Shown here piece after piece: positions 34,851 through 49,000 of a DNA stretch of 64,000 bases (its first letter is position 1; the number at the start of each line of letters is the position of its first letter). The notes beneath the pieces are model-generated. The model saw nothing but the letters and a program-made list of their open reading frames with translations. It did not search any database and was not told the DNA's origin. The stretch lies in contig JAVMKO010000018.1 of the NCBI GenBank assembly GCA_032164245.1, positions 682,001 to 746,000 of the forward strand. Reading direction: 5' to 3'. This DNA is from Sternotherus odoratus (taxonomy: Eukaryota > Chordata > Testudines > Kinosternidae). Made by a program: the position numbers and the translations under genes.

Positions 34851-37464
34851 GGCTTTTTCCATAAACAAGAATATCAACTGGAAGGTTTTAATATAAAAAC
34901 CACTAATACACCATGAAATTGAAATAAACTAGTAAACTGAATGTACAATTGTATTAAAATATTTCATTAAACTTTTTATGCCAAATTAAGCTGCTGCAAT
35001 TATATTGATGTTGCAAGCCTACATTTAACCTAAAATTATTTTTAATATTTAGTGTGAGTAATTGTGCAATTTAAAAAATTAAGAATAGTTTCAAGGCTTT
35101 TAAAAGAAATGAATTTATCTACTTTCATGGTTTGTCTTATTTTCCACACAAGTTTATTCTGTGATTAAATATATTACTAACACAGGATTTGATTAGCAGG
35201 TGATTGTCCTGGAAACTTCTCAGCAGAGGATACCTCCACTGCGACTCTCACAGCCTCCCCAGAGCTTTACACTTTTTAAAACACTATTGACGTTATTTTG
35301 ATAGTGGTAGACAGCAGATGTCTTAAGGCACTTGGAGATTCTCAGATGAAAGGCACTATGCAAGAGCAAAGTATTACTGTTCAAAACGGATATTATATAG
35401 GTCACATTTAAGAGGCATGATTCACAAGGAATGCATTGTACTCATCTAAAGGAAGAGCTGAGGAGTTGTAACAAGTTCTTCAGCTTTCCTGCTTTTATAC
35501 TTGTTCTGAATTGGAGAGAATCTTATCTTTCCTAAAACACACCACAGTCAGTTTGTTCTATGTCCCGGTGAGCAGCTTCCATCTGCCTTAAAAACACAAT
35601 TCACAAGCCCTGTGCAAGATCAAAACTCACCCTCTTCCTGGGGTTTGACTTTAACAACAAACAAATTGGATTCTATACAATAACCACCACCCACAAATGA
35701 ACAAAAAGACCAGTCCATGCCTTCTACTCAGGTTTCTCTGAGGGTTCCTAGACAGTGGAATGAGTAACATTGAACTCAGTCCTCTCTGACTCAGACTCAA
35801 GATTCCTCTACAGGTAGCCCACCCCAAAAGCCAATTTCTCCCTAGGTATTTAAGGATTTTGGTTCTTCAGCAGGTTTCTCCTTCCACTTTTCCTTCCTGG
35901 ACTCACTAGCCACTTCCATTTTCACTTACAGAAGGTAATCCTGGGAACTACCCAAATTACAGCACATTTCACTTATGTATATTGTCCTATAGGATGTGCT
36001 GCCAAACACACACAGTATTTGTTAGGGCTTTGGAGATGGCAAAGGATATGAAGATCTTCGGTGGACTGAATATATTTTACTGCTTTAAATTGCTGCTAAC
36101 TGGTTACGTGAATTTACTTTTCTTATAAATGGACTTTGTTAAGCTGCTGGCTGGTTTGGAATCTGATTCTGACTAGTTGACATAAGATGCACACTGCTGT
36201 GCACCGGAGTTGTCTTTGAATTTCAATCTAAATAAATAATGAACTGTTTTTCATGTTCCCTTCTGGGACTGGATTCACACAGCATGCATGAAATTTACAA
36301 ATAGTTGAAGCTGGTTTGGACTCACCTTCAGAACTTGAGGTAAATTCAAAGACCTGAACACTGAAGTATTCTGAATAACTGAAGGGTTAACTTTTTCAAT
36401 TGTGATCTTGGAAGTAATATTATTCTCACCTAACGAATGGTGCTTGTAACTCAGGCTCCAATGAAAGAGGGAACAGGTGCCCAGGTGGAAGAAAGTCTGA
36501 AGGACTTGTTAATAGAAACACGTAAGTATTCTAGACCTTGAAAGAACTTTTTTTTGCTATTAACAGCATCTATAGCATAATAAAATTGGAAACTAGAAGA
36601 ATTCTGAATCTTTAAACTGAAACTAGCAAGTCATGTTATTTAGGATGCCTGATAGTAAAGTATTCATGCATCTAACGCATTTAGCAGTCACAGTGCCAAT
36701 TCTGCAGTAACAGAGAAGTGTATAAGTTATATCACCAGTTTCTTTTTTTCCCCAGGTATTCCATGTGGTTGTAGTATCAATTACTCAAACAATTTCAATC
36801 CATCTACACACTAACGTCATTAGCCCTTGGAGATCCTTTTGGAATAATTTACATAGAAACTGACTTTACATGCTAAATGAAAAATGTTCAGCCTTTAATT
36901 AATAGAATTTGAATTGCAATCCTACCACATGTGATTCAGCTTTATTCGTTCTATTTATTAAACAGGAAAAAATTGATACAATTACAAAGCAATTACCTGA
37001 ACAGTTATTGCAAACCTGTGCCATCCCATGATTATTATACCTTGCACTGAAGAGACAGTTGCACTTGATTTATATGGCGTATCCCTACATTCTACTTTGT
37101 ATCCACCCAAAATGAATCCTGACCCCATTTACAGTCAATCAAGCCAAACAGAACAGGTGTGTGGGTTTTTGGAGGGGTATGAATAACTATTGAAAGTGAG
37201 GAACTATTCCAGAGAAGCCAGTTATATCTATTACCCTTTCCAGAAATTGACGACACTTTGTAATTGGTGGCCACACAAGTTAAAACATCCTGAAAACAAA
37301 CAACTAGCACAATGAACACTTGTGCAACAAATCCCCCTGCATGAACCTGGCAAAAGCACAGATATCATATTTTCCCCAGAAAAGATTACTGAACATTTTC
37401 TGATGCATCAGGCCTTAGAAAGCTTCTCCTCTACATCAGCTTACAGGAATTACTACTTCAAATG
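34851..37464. other. Unassigned AT-rich DNA
   Basis: No gene, RNA or transposon boundary recognised. Confidence 0.5.
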
Positions 37465-37702
37465 ATTATTGAAGAGGATGCCAAGCAACAGGATGAAATT
37501 AAGAAACAAATTAGGCTAAGCAGCAGGAAAGGTTTCCTGATGGTGAGATCTATTAGATTGTGGAATTACCTCCCAACAGAAGTAGTGGTAGCTCAGTCAG
37601 TTGGGATATTTAAAATTAGACTGAATAAAACATTGCACAAGATACTTCAGGGAGTCCAGGGAGATGGGACTAGATACCCTGAGATATCTTCCATCTCTAA
37701 CT
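37465..37702 (+). mobile_element. CR1-type LINE 3' end fragment
   Basis: The plus-strand frame carries the typical C-terminal CR1 region ('RKGFLMVRSIRLWNYLPTEVV', then 'SVGIFKIRLNKTL') and passes into a 3' UTR 'gatgggactagataccctgagatatcttccatctctaacttc'. It is 5'-truncated. No terminal octamer is kept. Confidence 0.85.
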
Positions 37703-38496
37703 TCCAGAAAGGTATGAAAACACCCTCTTCCCATACTTCCTTTCCACCTATGCAAATTCTCTCTCAGGTCACTGCAATAAAATCACACTAAGACATTTCT
37801 TCTCTAGCCCAAAGCCACTGGATAAATGATTTACACTGGGTTTATTTTGCATTCATTTCATCCTGGAGATCTTGTATGCCAAAGAACTGTTCTAAAAGCC
37901 CTTGCTATGCCCGTATTAAAGGATGCAGCTTGCATTAGCTCCCAATCCAGTGTGACGTGGACCTGAACAGCAGTACTAGAAACAGGCTACTGAGGAGAAA
38001 AACATGGCCTGCAGCTAGCTTGTAGTAAAAAAAAAAAAAAAAAAATGTTGAAACCTGAACATTTTATGTACGTTGTTCTGTAAATGCACAAAGCTGCTCC
38101 AAACAGCTGCTTCACACATTTCCCGATACAAAGCTGCTTTATATTCTGCCAGAAAGCTGCCCCAGCCCTGGTAGGATGTCTTGTGACAGCTTCAGGAACT
38201 GCAAGCCCACTGGCCTTATAGATCTGAAGAATTTAAGACCCCAGCCATCTGGATATGGTCACTTTATTACCCCTACGGCCATTCTTATTAAAGTGAAAAC
38301 ACACACAATACTTTTGCTACCTCACAAAGCCCTCCTGTTTTAAAAATAAAAGTTAAGAGTCCTTTGGGAGATCCAAAGGGCAGGAGAATTGGAGGGTTGT
38401 GCATCAAAGGCATGCGATTTTCTGATTCAAGAGAAAAGCTGCAGTAGTAAACTGCGGTGCTAGGTATGCCTATTTCTCAATGCAACTACAAATAGC
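37703..38496. other. Unassigned DNA with an A homopolymer
   Basis: A run of about 18 A lies at 38027-38045. Upstream sequence has no retrogene or SINE pattern that I recognise. Nothing else was supported. Confidence 0.5.
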
Positions 38497-38501
38497 ACTT
38501 C

Positions 38502-38706
38502 AAAGAGTCCTGTGGCACCTTAAAGACTAACTGAAGTATTGAAGCATAAGCTTTTGTGGGCTAATACCCACTTCGTCGGATCCGATGAAGTGGGTATTGG
38601 CCCACGAAAGCTTATGCTTCAATACTTTAGTTAGTATTTAAGGTCCCACAGGACTCTTTATCACTTCTGCAATTCCAGACTAACACGGCTACCTCTCTGA
38701 TTCTTG
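38502..38706 (+). mobile_element. Fold-back Penelope-like element, older copy
   Basis: The left arm (38502-38581) is the reverse complement of the right arm, meeting at the perfect palindrome TCGGATCCGA with no spacer. The right arm alone runs on into the tail CCAGACTAACACGGCTACC. ACTTC at 38497-38501 and 38707-38711 may be a 5-bp target duplication, but that is short enough to be chance. Several arm differences suggest an older insertion. Confidence 0.85.
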
Positions 38707-38711
38707 ACTTC

Positions 38712-39052
38712 CTAGTAAATAACTTGAAAAGCTAGCCGGCAAACCCTTGTATAATGGAAAACAGAAGCTTAATAGGAGACCCAGAGTCAATCTTAAGAAC
38801 AAGATTTCTGGCTAGAAGGACCCAATATATTCTAAATACTCAATCTCTGTCATCCTAGGACATCACACTATGAGGGGGTAGAAGCCAAAAGACAATACCC
38901 CAATATCACTTAACAATTCAATCAAACAACTCTTCTGCACTTTTCACGTTTAAGTAAGTCTTCCTGGAAACGTTTCAAAGTGCAGAGAAACCAAAAGCTG
39001 CAAGAGCACATAATTCCTCTCCCCCATGAAGCTAAAGCTGATCAGATTCTAT
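38712..39052. other. Unassigned non-coding DNA
   Basis: Nothing recognised between the fold-back element and the CR1 copy. Confidence 0.5.
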
Positions 39053-39710
39053 TAACATAAGAACATAAGCAAGTCCATACTGAGTCAGACCAGTGGCCAG
39101 TGCCAAATACATCAGAAGGAATGAACAGAACAGGGCAAATATCCAGTGATCCATCCCCTGTTGTTCACTGCCAGCTTCAGGCAAACAGAGGCTAGGGACA
39201 CTTCAGAGCATGGTTTTGCATCCCTGTCTATCTTGGTTAATAGCCACTGATGGTCCCATCCTCCATGAACTTATCTAACTCTTTTTTGAATCCTGTTATA
39301 GTCTTGGCCTTCACAACATCCTCTGGCAAAGAGTTCCACAGGTTGATCAGGTATTGTGTGCAGAAGTACTTCCATTTAAGCCTGCTTTCTATTACTGTCA
39401 TTAGGTGATCCCTGATTCTTCTGCTTTGTGAAGGGGCAAAGAACACCTCCCTATTCACTTTCTTCACACCATTCGTATTTCACAGACTTCTTATCATATC
39501 ACTCTCTTAGTCCCCTCTTTTCCAACCTGAAAAATCCAAGTCCTTTTAATCTCTCTTCATATGGCGGCTGTTTCATATTCTTAATAATTTTGGTTGCCCT
39601 TCTCTGTACCTTTTCCAATTCTAATATACCTTTTTTGAGATGGGGTGACCAGAAGTGCATGCTGCATCCAAGGTACAGGCGTACCATGGATTTGTAAAGT
39701 AGCATTCTAG
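39053..39710 (-). mobile_element. CR1 LINE 3' portion, minus strand
   Basis: Read on the minus strand, 39705-39499 encodes 'LLYKSMVRLYLGCSMHFWSP', 'LEKVQRRATKII' and 'LKGLGFFRLEKR', and 39467-39237 encodes 'FFAPSQSRRIRDH', 'NLWNSLPEDVVKA' and 'FKKELDKFM'. Together these are the end of the CR1 reverse transcriptase in two frames. The 3' UTR ends with a doubled AACATAAG-type octamer (39053-39068 on the plus strand). The UTR words 'gtgatccatcccctg' and 'ggcaaacagaggctagggaca' are those of a frequent turtle CR1 family. It is 5'-truncated and frameshifted near 39.48 kb. Confidence 0.95.
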
Positions 39711-42700
39711 CCCACAGGATATGTGCATACCTGCACCACTGGTCTGACTCAACATGGCTGAACGCAACAGGAGGGGTAAGCAGAGTTTCAGCTTTAGCTC
39801 AGAATTTTCCGTTTTATTTTAAATTAAAGGTGAAGGTAAAAAAAATAGTTGCTTCAAAGAGCCACACATTTCATTTTAGCCAAACGCATTTCCCTTTATG
39901 ATGAGCCAAGTTCAATGGCCCTTTGGTACCATTCTCACCCATTCTGGCCCAAGAGAGTAGATCTGCTCCAAGAAGCTCAGTGGCATTAAGGGGTCAAAAT
40001 CCGACAGAATTTGACAGAAAGACAGAATCTGAACCTGAAACCCAGATGTAAATCCTAAACCTAACCTAGATCCTGACATTTCCCTGCACCATCTTTGACT
40101 TTCACAGCAGACTTTTGAAAAGAGGTGTGGGAGGCTGAGAAGAAGAGAACAACTTTGCCTGTTGATGAAGTGCACAATTTAAGAATTCTTTACACTGGAA
40201 TTGTTTGTGTTAATTTGCATTCATAGTCAAATGGTTTTCTCCAAGCACTTTCAATGCCTAATGAGAGCACAGTCCAATAAAAAGAACCATGTAGTAATAA
40301 AAGAGTGAGTCAGCACTCATACACTAGCCCTGAAAGTTAAAGTCAAATCCATTCTGCAGCAGTATGATACCGAAATTGTAAACCAGTTAACTACTGTTGG
40401 ATTTGGGGTGGGGGGAATTTTTGCATTCCTGTTAGTGGAAAATCAACAAACAGAATTAAGTTTTGGATGCTTGTGCCCCTCAAAATTTACTCCAAGATCG
40501 AGACTTCGTGCCCCAGAGTCCAGCCTAGAACACAGGAATTCATTATAACCTCAATTTGTGATTCTGCACTCATTAAAAACAACAAGCAGATTTACAGCAA
40601 CCTGCCAGTTAAAAATGTGTTTGTTCCCACAAGGCTTCTTATGTGTTCTTACAACAAAGGTTAACTCAGCCAATGAAGGCAGTTGAGCAACACGTCAGCA
40701 CATCCAGACCGTGATTGCAGACACACAAGGGCCTAGCAATAAAAGCATTTCCGCACAAAACTCAAACTATAATATGGTCTCTGCTCCTCTAATGAGAATC
40801 ATTTCAGCTTCACAGATACCTCACAATAATTGTCTTTACTATTACAATTCATAATTAATCTTCACTGTCTATTATAAATCATTCAAAATGTGTTTACTGC
40901 CCTGCTGGTATTAAGGATGGTATCCCTGAATGGTCTAGTCTAGTCAATGAGAAATATACAATATTTAATTGAGAAGGAAGTCTTAGCAACTACATAGGAT
41001 TCCAATTTTCCTGTCTTTTGACCACAGTTCCAAATCTAAACAGAGTCCAAACACATCCCAAAACACTTGTTCAGTGAAATATAAGCCACCAGAAACATTA
41101 TCAATCAGGTTGTTCCTAAGAGTAGATATCTTAAAGTGATCAGAATCATATACAATGGTGGAGTTAAGTACTGTTTATTAACCCATACATTTAAATCTTA
41201 ACCTACATACTTAAATCTTCAGTGTAGCTACATAGACCATATTTTTAGTGCATGAACAGTATTAAACCTTTGTAATGGAATGATATAAATGTGCATGTGT
41301 TTACATCATACTTATTAGGTCTATAAAAATATCATGGAAATACAACAAATTAAAAGAAAGCACACAGAAAATCATAAGCTTTTTTTTTTGTTTAGTATTA
41401 AGGAACATAAGTCAAACTTAATGCATCCCATTTATCACTGGTAAAGGGCACCACTTCCTGGACTGTCTCAGATATGTTTTGTGTAAATTATTAAAAAGGT
41501 GAATAGGTAGCAAAGCAGATAGCACTAAATTTAACAGATTTCTTAGCATTCATGAGCCAAAAATTTGCTAAAGCTTTATAAACAAAGATAATGAGTTGTA
41601 TAATTTATGCAAATTAACTAAAGCTGATGCATCTTCTAGAAATAACAAAGTGCAATATTTATTTGATGTGCGTTTTGGAGTAAAACATGTAATTGGAATT
41701 TTTACCCAGCAGGTTCCTACTATTTTGTTTATTAATAGTTTCATTATAGAACACCAAACATAGAAGAAAAAAATTGTTACATTTACTGATCTTCTGTTTC
41801 TCTAAATATGATTTTTTTAAGCTAATGTCTGGGAATTCATTCACAACTGAATCCACAAGTAAAAAAAATTGATACTGCTAGATAAGTTACTTAAATTGAC
41901 AATGTTCCTATTGTATATATAAAATGTTTATGGATTTTGGGTGTTTAAAATTATCCACAGATCTATACTAACATTTATTGTTTTAATTTCATCATAAAAA
42001 TCCTTAAGTACCGGTACTTATATAACATTTTTATCCACATTCTTTCCAGACAGGTCACTGGCACATAACCTGGAACAACAAAGGACATTTTTTGCTTGAT
42101 TGGTTGTTTTTGTTCTTTTTTATTTTCTGAAATAAGAATAATTTTATCAAAGGTATGTATTTTTTTTAATCTGTCACTATACTCAGAATGTCTTGTATTA
42201 AATGATCATATCAGCAAACATCATAGTGATTAACATTAAAAATGCAAGTAAAGATCAGTAAGCACAATAAATTAACTACGTTTCTTGAAATACTCTGCCA
42301 CACACTTTTTGCTGCTTAAATATTTCCAAACAGCTTTTAACCTACCATACTATTTATCCTTCACTCAAATTCAAAACAAACATTTTGAAATAAAACATAC
42401 CAATATAAAAATTTCTGTTATCTTATTTCATAAACATTTGTGCAGCATAATACATTGTTGATAGAATGAAACAAATTGCTTTGAGAAAAGAACCTTGCTC
42501 TGTTTTAGGTACAAAAAATGTCCTATATCAGGAATAGATTAAGCACGAGTAAAAATTCTTTAACCCACTAAATAGTGCAAAACCAAGAGCTAGAATAAAG
42601 CATCTAAAAGAAAGAACAGAGGGTAATGTACTGAATTTATTTCATCTCATCTCCCTTAATCATGTAAAAACAAAATCAAAAAATGTTCTACATTCTGGTT

Positions 42701-43243
42701 TGTGTCCAACACAATGTGTGAACTAATTGAGTGTAAAAAACGTTGCTTTGCATTATATCAGTTAAAGTAAGTGTAACAATTGTTCTTTCTCCCCTGGAGC
42801 TCTCTTTTATTTCTGTTTTTGTTATAACTCAGTCCATTCACAATATGTCATTGGAAGCACTATTTGTAAAAGGAACTATAAGAAACAGATTCTTTATTTC
42901 TTCGTGAATTCATTTTCATTTCCCTCCTTCTAAGGCGCCTTCCATTTACCAAGTGATTCCATCTGGAAGCCTCAAAGTAACAATTTTATGGACTAAGTTG
43001 CTATCCATAAACAAAACAAACTTTTATCATGTAGCCAGTATTTAGTTAGTATAAAGTGGATATTGTCTTTTTATAGGAGACTGAATAAAATGTGATGTAA
43101 ATGCTATACTGATTATCTTACTATTTCATACATTTCCTATGAACATTCACTAATCTCTTTTAGCAAACTATTAAAAAGTTCATCTCAACTACTGTGATCT
43201 ACACCGGAAAGCTAACAGTTAGGTACAAATACCTCAGGACCAT
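39711..43243. other. Unassigned AT-rich DNA
   Basis: About 3.5 kb without any recognised repeat or coding signal, strongly AT-rich from 41 kb onward. Confidence 0.5.
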
Positions 43244-43475
43244 GAGGTCCAGCTCAGTAAAGCACTTAAGCACAGACTTGACTTTAAGCATACAAATGAT
43301 CCTATCCTCTGTTTAGAAAAACACTTAATCATGTGCTTAAAGTTAAGCACATATGTAAGTCCGATTTAAGTCAACAGCATTTAAAATGTGTGCAATGGCT
43401 TTGCTGAACAAAGATAGATCACACACATACTTAAATTAAGCATGAGCTTAAGTCCTTTGCTAAATCAGGAGAACT
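43244..43475. repeat. Ancient sauropsid repeat with 'TTAAGCACATGCTTAA' words
   Basis: Repeated forms of agcacttaag, gtgcttaaagttaagcaca and agcatgagcttaag occur along with 'tttgctgaacaaag' and 'tttgctaaatcagg'. The pattern resembles an old palindromic repeat of birds and reptiles. A short related piece lies near 52138-52215. Confidence 0.5.
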
Positions 43476-44160
43476 CATCTAGAAAGCCATCCTGAGTTTC
43501 AGAATGATGGAATGATACAATCCTCTCTCTTTTTTCCATACCCATGCAAAGCACACACTATGCCACAAAGACCCTAGCACACCAGCCCCTGCGGATTCAC
43601 GCTAGGGAGAGAAATTCTGTGCATATTGGCTGTGCCCAGACTGTAGCCTGCTCTTTTGGACCAAAAATATCTAAAGACTGATGCATTAATGTGTTGACAT
43701 TCAGTGCTGCCTGCTATCTATTTTCTCCTCATACTCCAATGACCAAAAATAATAACTCTGATAACCCGGTGCATCCGGGGCATGTAGATGCCATAAGCTC
43801 TATATAGATACAAAAGATACAAGTTTGTGAGAAATGTCCAACTTCAAATATAAGGTCTACCTGGAGATTTTGTATAGACAACCCTGATTTCTGGTTAGGC
43901 CAGGCCAGAATATGTCTAAGGAAAGTAAATAGTAATTTAGATTATTGCTAAATTATCTTTATCAGCACATTGAGCATATTATACAGGTAACACGCTTCAT
44001 TTCAGTCTGCGCCAACAGAAAACAAAACAAAGGATTTAAGATGTCATGCAAATATGAACAAGTATCGAATCCTCAAACATTGTACTGTTAACATGCAAAC
44101 AAGGAGCTTGTGGATTTCTTCGTTTCCTTTTTAAAAAACATAACAGTGGATTCACTTAGT
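43476..44160. other. Unassigned non-coding DNA
   Basis: Nothing recognised. Confidence 0.5.
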
Positions 44161-44253
44161 CTGATTCTGACCTCTCACGTGTGCAGAGGAAGAACTCTAC
44201 TGAAGTCCTCAGAGTTAAACAACCTAAAGCCAGTGCAGATGGAATCTGAATCA
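44161..44253. repeat. Ancient short palindromic repeat (MITE-like)
   Basis: Inverted ends CTGATTCTGACCTCTCAC and GATGGAATCTGAATCAAG enclose 'ctactgaagtcctcagagttaa'. The layout is the same as at 2906-2990 and 30959-31027. Confidence 0.5.
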
Positions 44254-45960
44254 AGCCAGTATGTTGTTGCATCCATCTCTTTGGGAAGGAGACTTTGCTA
44301 AGTTCTCGACCACATGCAATAGTATACTTGCCAGCATCCTTCTTTCACTGTTACCAAAGGGATGTTTAGCTACATCAGGAAAAACTGACTTTCCTATGAT
44401 GTAGCACTGTTTAATGTTATGCACTTTTGGCCAAAGTGCATTAAAAAAAAAAGACAAAAAAAATTCTGTAGAATTAAAATAACTAGCCAGAACTTCTACC
44501 CAACAAAGCATAGTTTGCACGTTTTTGTCACCAACCTTACTCACAATAATTTGCTCAAATTAAAAAGCTAGTAACAGTTTGCATATATTCCTGTTGGGGC
44601 CTTTACTCAGAGGACCCCTAGTGGGGATTTAATAACCATCATAGGGCCCATCCAAGAAAACAAAGTAAATGCTTCTAAGATTCCCCCTAAAAAAATCATA
44701 TGCATACCAAAAATTATTCCCATCTCCACAGGATCCTAGGCTCTGAAACACCCAGATATTAAGAAAGCTTTTTATTGTTACAAGTTATAAACTGTAAAGC
44801 AAGCTATCATAACTAACGGATTAGGCATGTTACTTATTTGCTGAAGGATTAAAAAACAAAAACAAAAAAACCCTTCCCTGTGTATATTGTGTTAGGAAAA
44901 ACTGTCAGAAAGCACAACCATTCGCGGTGAATTTATGTTCCTATAAGTGAATACATTAGGATCCCAATGTAGAAGAGGAATTATTGATATGTATGTTCCC
45001 TTCAGAACTGATTCTCAGGAGACTCATTCCAGATTTAATAATAATCCATATTCCCCTTCAGAAACCGTAAACTAGCTCTTTGATTTCCCTAGCACTGCCA
45101 TAGATATATGAATCATTAAGATTCTGTAATGACCATAAGTTCAGTATATCATACACCACCAAAATATTTAATAAAATAAATTCCAAATAATCAGTTCATG
45201 AAGAATCAACATGTTTTTCACATTCGTAATAAATGTCTCCTTATCGAATCTATCATTAAAGATAGGTGTAAATTATGGCAGCACAGATTAAAGTAACAGG
45301 CACTAGTTTTCTTCTACTGTCATGTAAATACTTAAACATGCAAAAATAATGTGTGTGCTCTTCACTGTAACTCTTCCCCAGGGATTTTATTAAATTCAGT
45401 GTGTCCAAGCGCCTTTCAAAATACTCCATGGTTAATAAATGCCCTTGCTACAGAGTTTCCCTTTCCCAAGTGACACTTGCTATTTTAATCCACTTTCCGT
45501 TTTGCTCTGTTCTAGCTCGTCTGTATGGCTTATTATTTGTTAAGGGGTGACAGGGTTCGCACCCCTCGCCAGGACACAAATGATAGTGCAGTCCCTGCGC
45601 CGCTCACAGGGGTGCATCTCCTGGGCAAGGATACTAGACAGGCCACCCCTGCGCAGCAGAGAGGTGGTGGATAGGACATCTCATCCCAGCAAAGTTTTGG
45701 CACAGCCACTGGGCAGAAATACCAAAATGCTGGAATAGTGCAGGAAGGCTATTTTGGAATCTCAGTTTGCTGTCATTATGGCCCTCCCCATATCAGTGTG
45801 TGGGAGGTGATCTTTGCCTCTCGTTGGCTGGCCTCAGTTCAAACCTTCTCTAGGCTTTCCAGAGCAATCTTGCCTCTATGGCTGCCCTGCTCCCTCCTCT
45901 GCCCTCCCCCCTCGTCACCGCCCCACTGCTTCCCCATAGATGAAGTATATTGAGCTTCCA
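44254..45960. other. Unassigned non-coding DNA
   Basis: No supported gene. A locally GC-richer part at 45.54-45.95 kb has no coding motif. Confidence 0.45.
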
Positions 45961-45984
45961 AAATGCTGAGGTTCTGACCAATTG

Positions 45985-46075
45985 TCTTGTTGTGGGGATC
46001 AGGTAGGAATTCTTCCCCATTGGGTCAAACTGGCAGAGATGTGGTAGGGTTTCCCTTCCTCACGGCGTTCGGTGG
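45985..46075. repeat. Possible interspersed repeat fragment
   Basis: 'gtggggatcaggtaggaattcttccccattgggtcaaactggcagag' resembles a phrase I recall from repeated sauropsid sequence ('ggtcaggaaggaattttcccc...ggcagag'). Class and limits are unknown. Confidence 0.35.
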
Positions 46076-49000
46076 GCACACTTACATTAAAGGACAAAGA
46101 ACGGAAGTTTAAATGTTACAAGATAATAAATATTGGAATGTTCAGTTCACCGAAACTTGCACTAGTCTCCATGCAGATAATGGCTTTAAAAGGCCTGGGA
46201 TTGTCCCTGAAAGGAGAAGGGGAGACCTGAAGTGGTCCAAGACCAAGATCTCCCTTGGTACCATTTCCATCTCCTTATGGGGTGAAGGGGAAGGAGTGGA
46301 AGAGGATTCTGAAGTGAGCTGTGTTCTAGGGACAGGCTGAAAAGGCCCAACCCCAAACTTCTAGTTAAATGGTGGGAACCCTGTAACTCTGCTTTGGACC
46401 CAGGTAAGTGCCTGGTATGCGAGACGGGGTGGGCACTGGCACGCTCCCAGCTGCTAAATTAAAGTTGCAGCCTGCTTCTTAAAATCCATCCCTGTGTCTG
46501 TCTTTCATTCCTGCATGTCCTGATCCATCCCAAACCAAACTTAAACACTAACAAATGCATGCCCTAACACACTCTTCCATCCCATTTATCTCTTCAAGAG
46601 GAGGAGCTGACATGGCAGAGAACCCAGCAATGGAGGGGGCTCAGTGATGAGTTCACTACAACCCTAAAATGCTCCACTGTGACAGAAATTAGAACCACAA
46701 GAACGAATTGCAAGGATATAGCTAGGGAAGAACTACCTGTCCCACTATGAATCATGGCAGACTGCAGCCAGCCCATCCTTGAGTCAGGTTGGGCAGATAT
46801 GCAAGGGAAAATCAGATGAAAGTTAAGCCAACAGAAATAGAAAAATAAAAGGAGATTAAAAATACACCACCTAAGAGCGACCGCCCAGAATAAGTTCATC
46901 CAAAACCTGTCACTTCTTTGGAGTAGAGTTTGAATATTTGTTTTTGCAACATTGTGCATGTGTGGGCACGCACATTTGTGTCTGCATAGGAGTATCAGAA
47001 GTCTTTCACCTTCAGCTCTATTTTCTTCTCCAAGCCGGTCCTACTCTATTTTGCTGGAATGTATTAAGCAGCTTGACTAAACAATGTGATCCTAATTAGT
47101 TTGCAAACTACATAGCTCACTCATGTAAATTAAAGTGAATTGGATCAGAGTATGCTAGAAATAGTTTTTGATATTAGCGTTGCTTGAATGTGTGATCTTA
47201 GAAGTTGCTTCTCGCTCCAGGAATAATTTAGCAATAATTTGTACTGACAATAGCAGTGAACTGAAAGATGTAAAAACAATCTATAGTTTAAGATTGAGTG
47301 AGGGACTGTTTTACACACTGCAGAAAAAGCCCATTTGGTCACTTATTAAGAGAAAGGTATTTTGTTCTTAACACGTATTCCCAGCTTCTGAGGTGAAATA
47401 ATAAATGATGCTATTATCACCAACATTATACAGCCTATGTATGTGTATGCTGCACGTTGGGACCCAAATGCCAAAGAAGTCTTTTGTGAATGTTGACAGT
47501 GATGTCTCAGAGTTTATATAGAAATTGAATACTCTAAAATAGCCATACATGTCCATGGGGGCTAATCTGTAATAATGTTAAGGGACTGTTATGATAATAA
47601 TTAAATACAAGTTCTGCATACAAAATTGAATTCTGCAGCTCTCGCCCCACAAGGGAGTTTCTCGCTTAACAAAACTCAAATCAAGTTTAAAAAAAAAAGG
47701 AAATCACAAAATGTAACATATTGTAATATACGAAACACATCCAGTGAGGATAACGGTCCTCTCTCAATACAGGTAGGGTCCATCAAATCTCAAACTACCA
47801 AGGTCAAACTCGGTTGATACTTTGATGGGAAAACCCCAGTAAGCACGAAGTGCTGCTGAAAGTGGCCTTGGCAATTCAGTAGTGGCCCCCTTCTCTCTCA
47901 GCCAGCCTGGTGTTTCTCTAGAGCTGGAATATCTTTCATGTTACACTGAATTTCTGAACATTTATGACAATAAAAAAATCCCATTGAATTTTTTGTAAGA
48001 CTTGGGGGTTAATACCATTATCTTGGCAAAATTTCAATTTGGGTAATTACACTCCATTTTCTTATATACTCATCCCTCCCCAGTAGTTTCAACTGAATTT
48101 AGTGTTGTTCTTTTATTGTTCCAAACAGGTGTGTAGAGTTGTTGCAAACTATTAAACAGCTGCTCCCATCAACCCAGAGGTGGCTGCGTTTCAGTAGTAG
48201 GTAAAATGATTCCTCTATATCCCTTACCTACTTCACAAATATATTGTTCAGCTAATTAATTACTGGAAAGTGGTTTGAGAACTCAGAGGAAGAGAGCAAA
48301 AAAATATTATTAGCAAACTCTTGCTTCAAAGAGTTAGCGTTTTATTTCATAGCCATAACTTCCATGGAACTTCAGATTCCTATAGGTGTACCCAGATGCA
48401 AGTGATTTAAGGACAGGAAAAACTATTCAATCCCAATTACATTTGGAATCAGGAGGGGACATGAGGATAATATACTGACTAATCAGCTTTGCAGACCTTG
48501 GCTCAAATTAGCTAAGATCACAAATAAAAATGCATTGGGTTGGTTTTCCCAAGTCCCCAGTCGACTATTAGAAAGCTCACTGCTCAGTAAGACCCATGAA
48601 AGCAACTCTGTGAACTCAGAAAAAGCTCTGGCAATTCCAGGGTTCTATTCCTTGTTCCTTGTCAGTTTCTCCATTGACTCTACTTTCATTCTTTTGGGGT
48701 TTACAATTTTAAAACAAAAGGAAGCTTGCTCCCTTTGGTGGATGTTTAAGTTATCCCTTCTGGTTTCCAGATAAACCTGTTAATCAGAGGTACCAACATG
48801 GAAAGTAGCCACACAACATTATACATCCAGTCGTCTCAAAGTAGATATTCTACTTCTGCTCCTGTTTAATGTTATTAATGGGCTCAGTCACCAGTTATCT
48901 AACAGATGTGCATCATCAAAAGATCAAGCCCCAGAAAAGTATTTGCCCTAGGGCCAGGATTTCCACTGAGATTCAGAAATGCAGGAATTGTTCTCTTTGG

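Noticed and set aside
37462..37791. 109-codon frame as a possible host gene
   Set aside because: Its first two thirds are the CR1 reverse-transcriptase C-terminus, so it is a LINE remnant.
38027..38045. A homopolymer as the tail of a retrogene or SINE
   Set aside because: No gene-like or tRNA-like sequence precedes it and no flanking duplication was seen.
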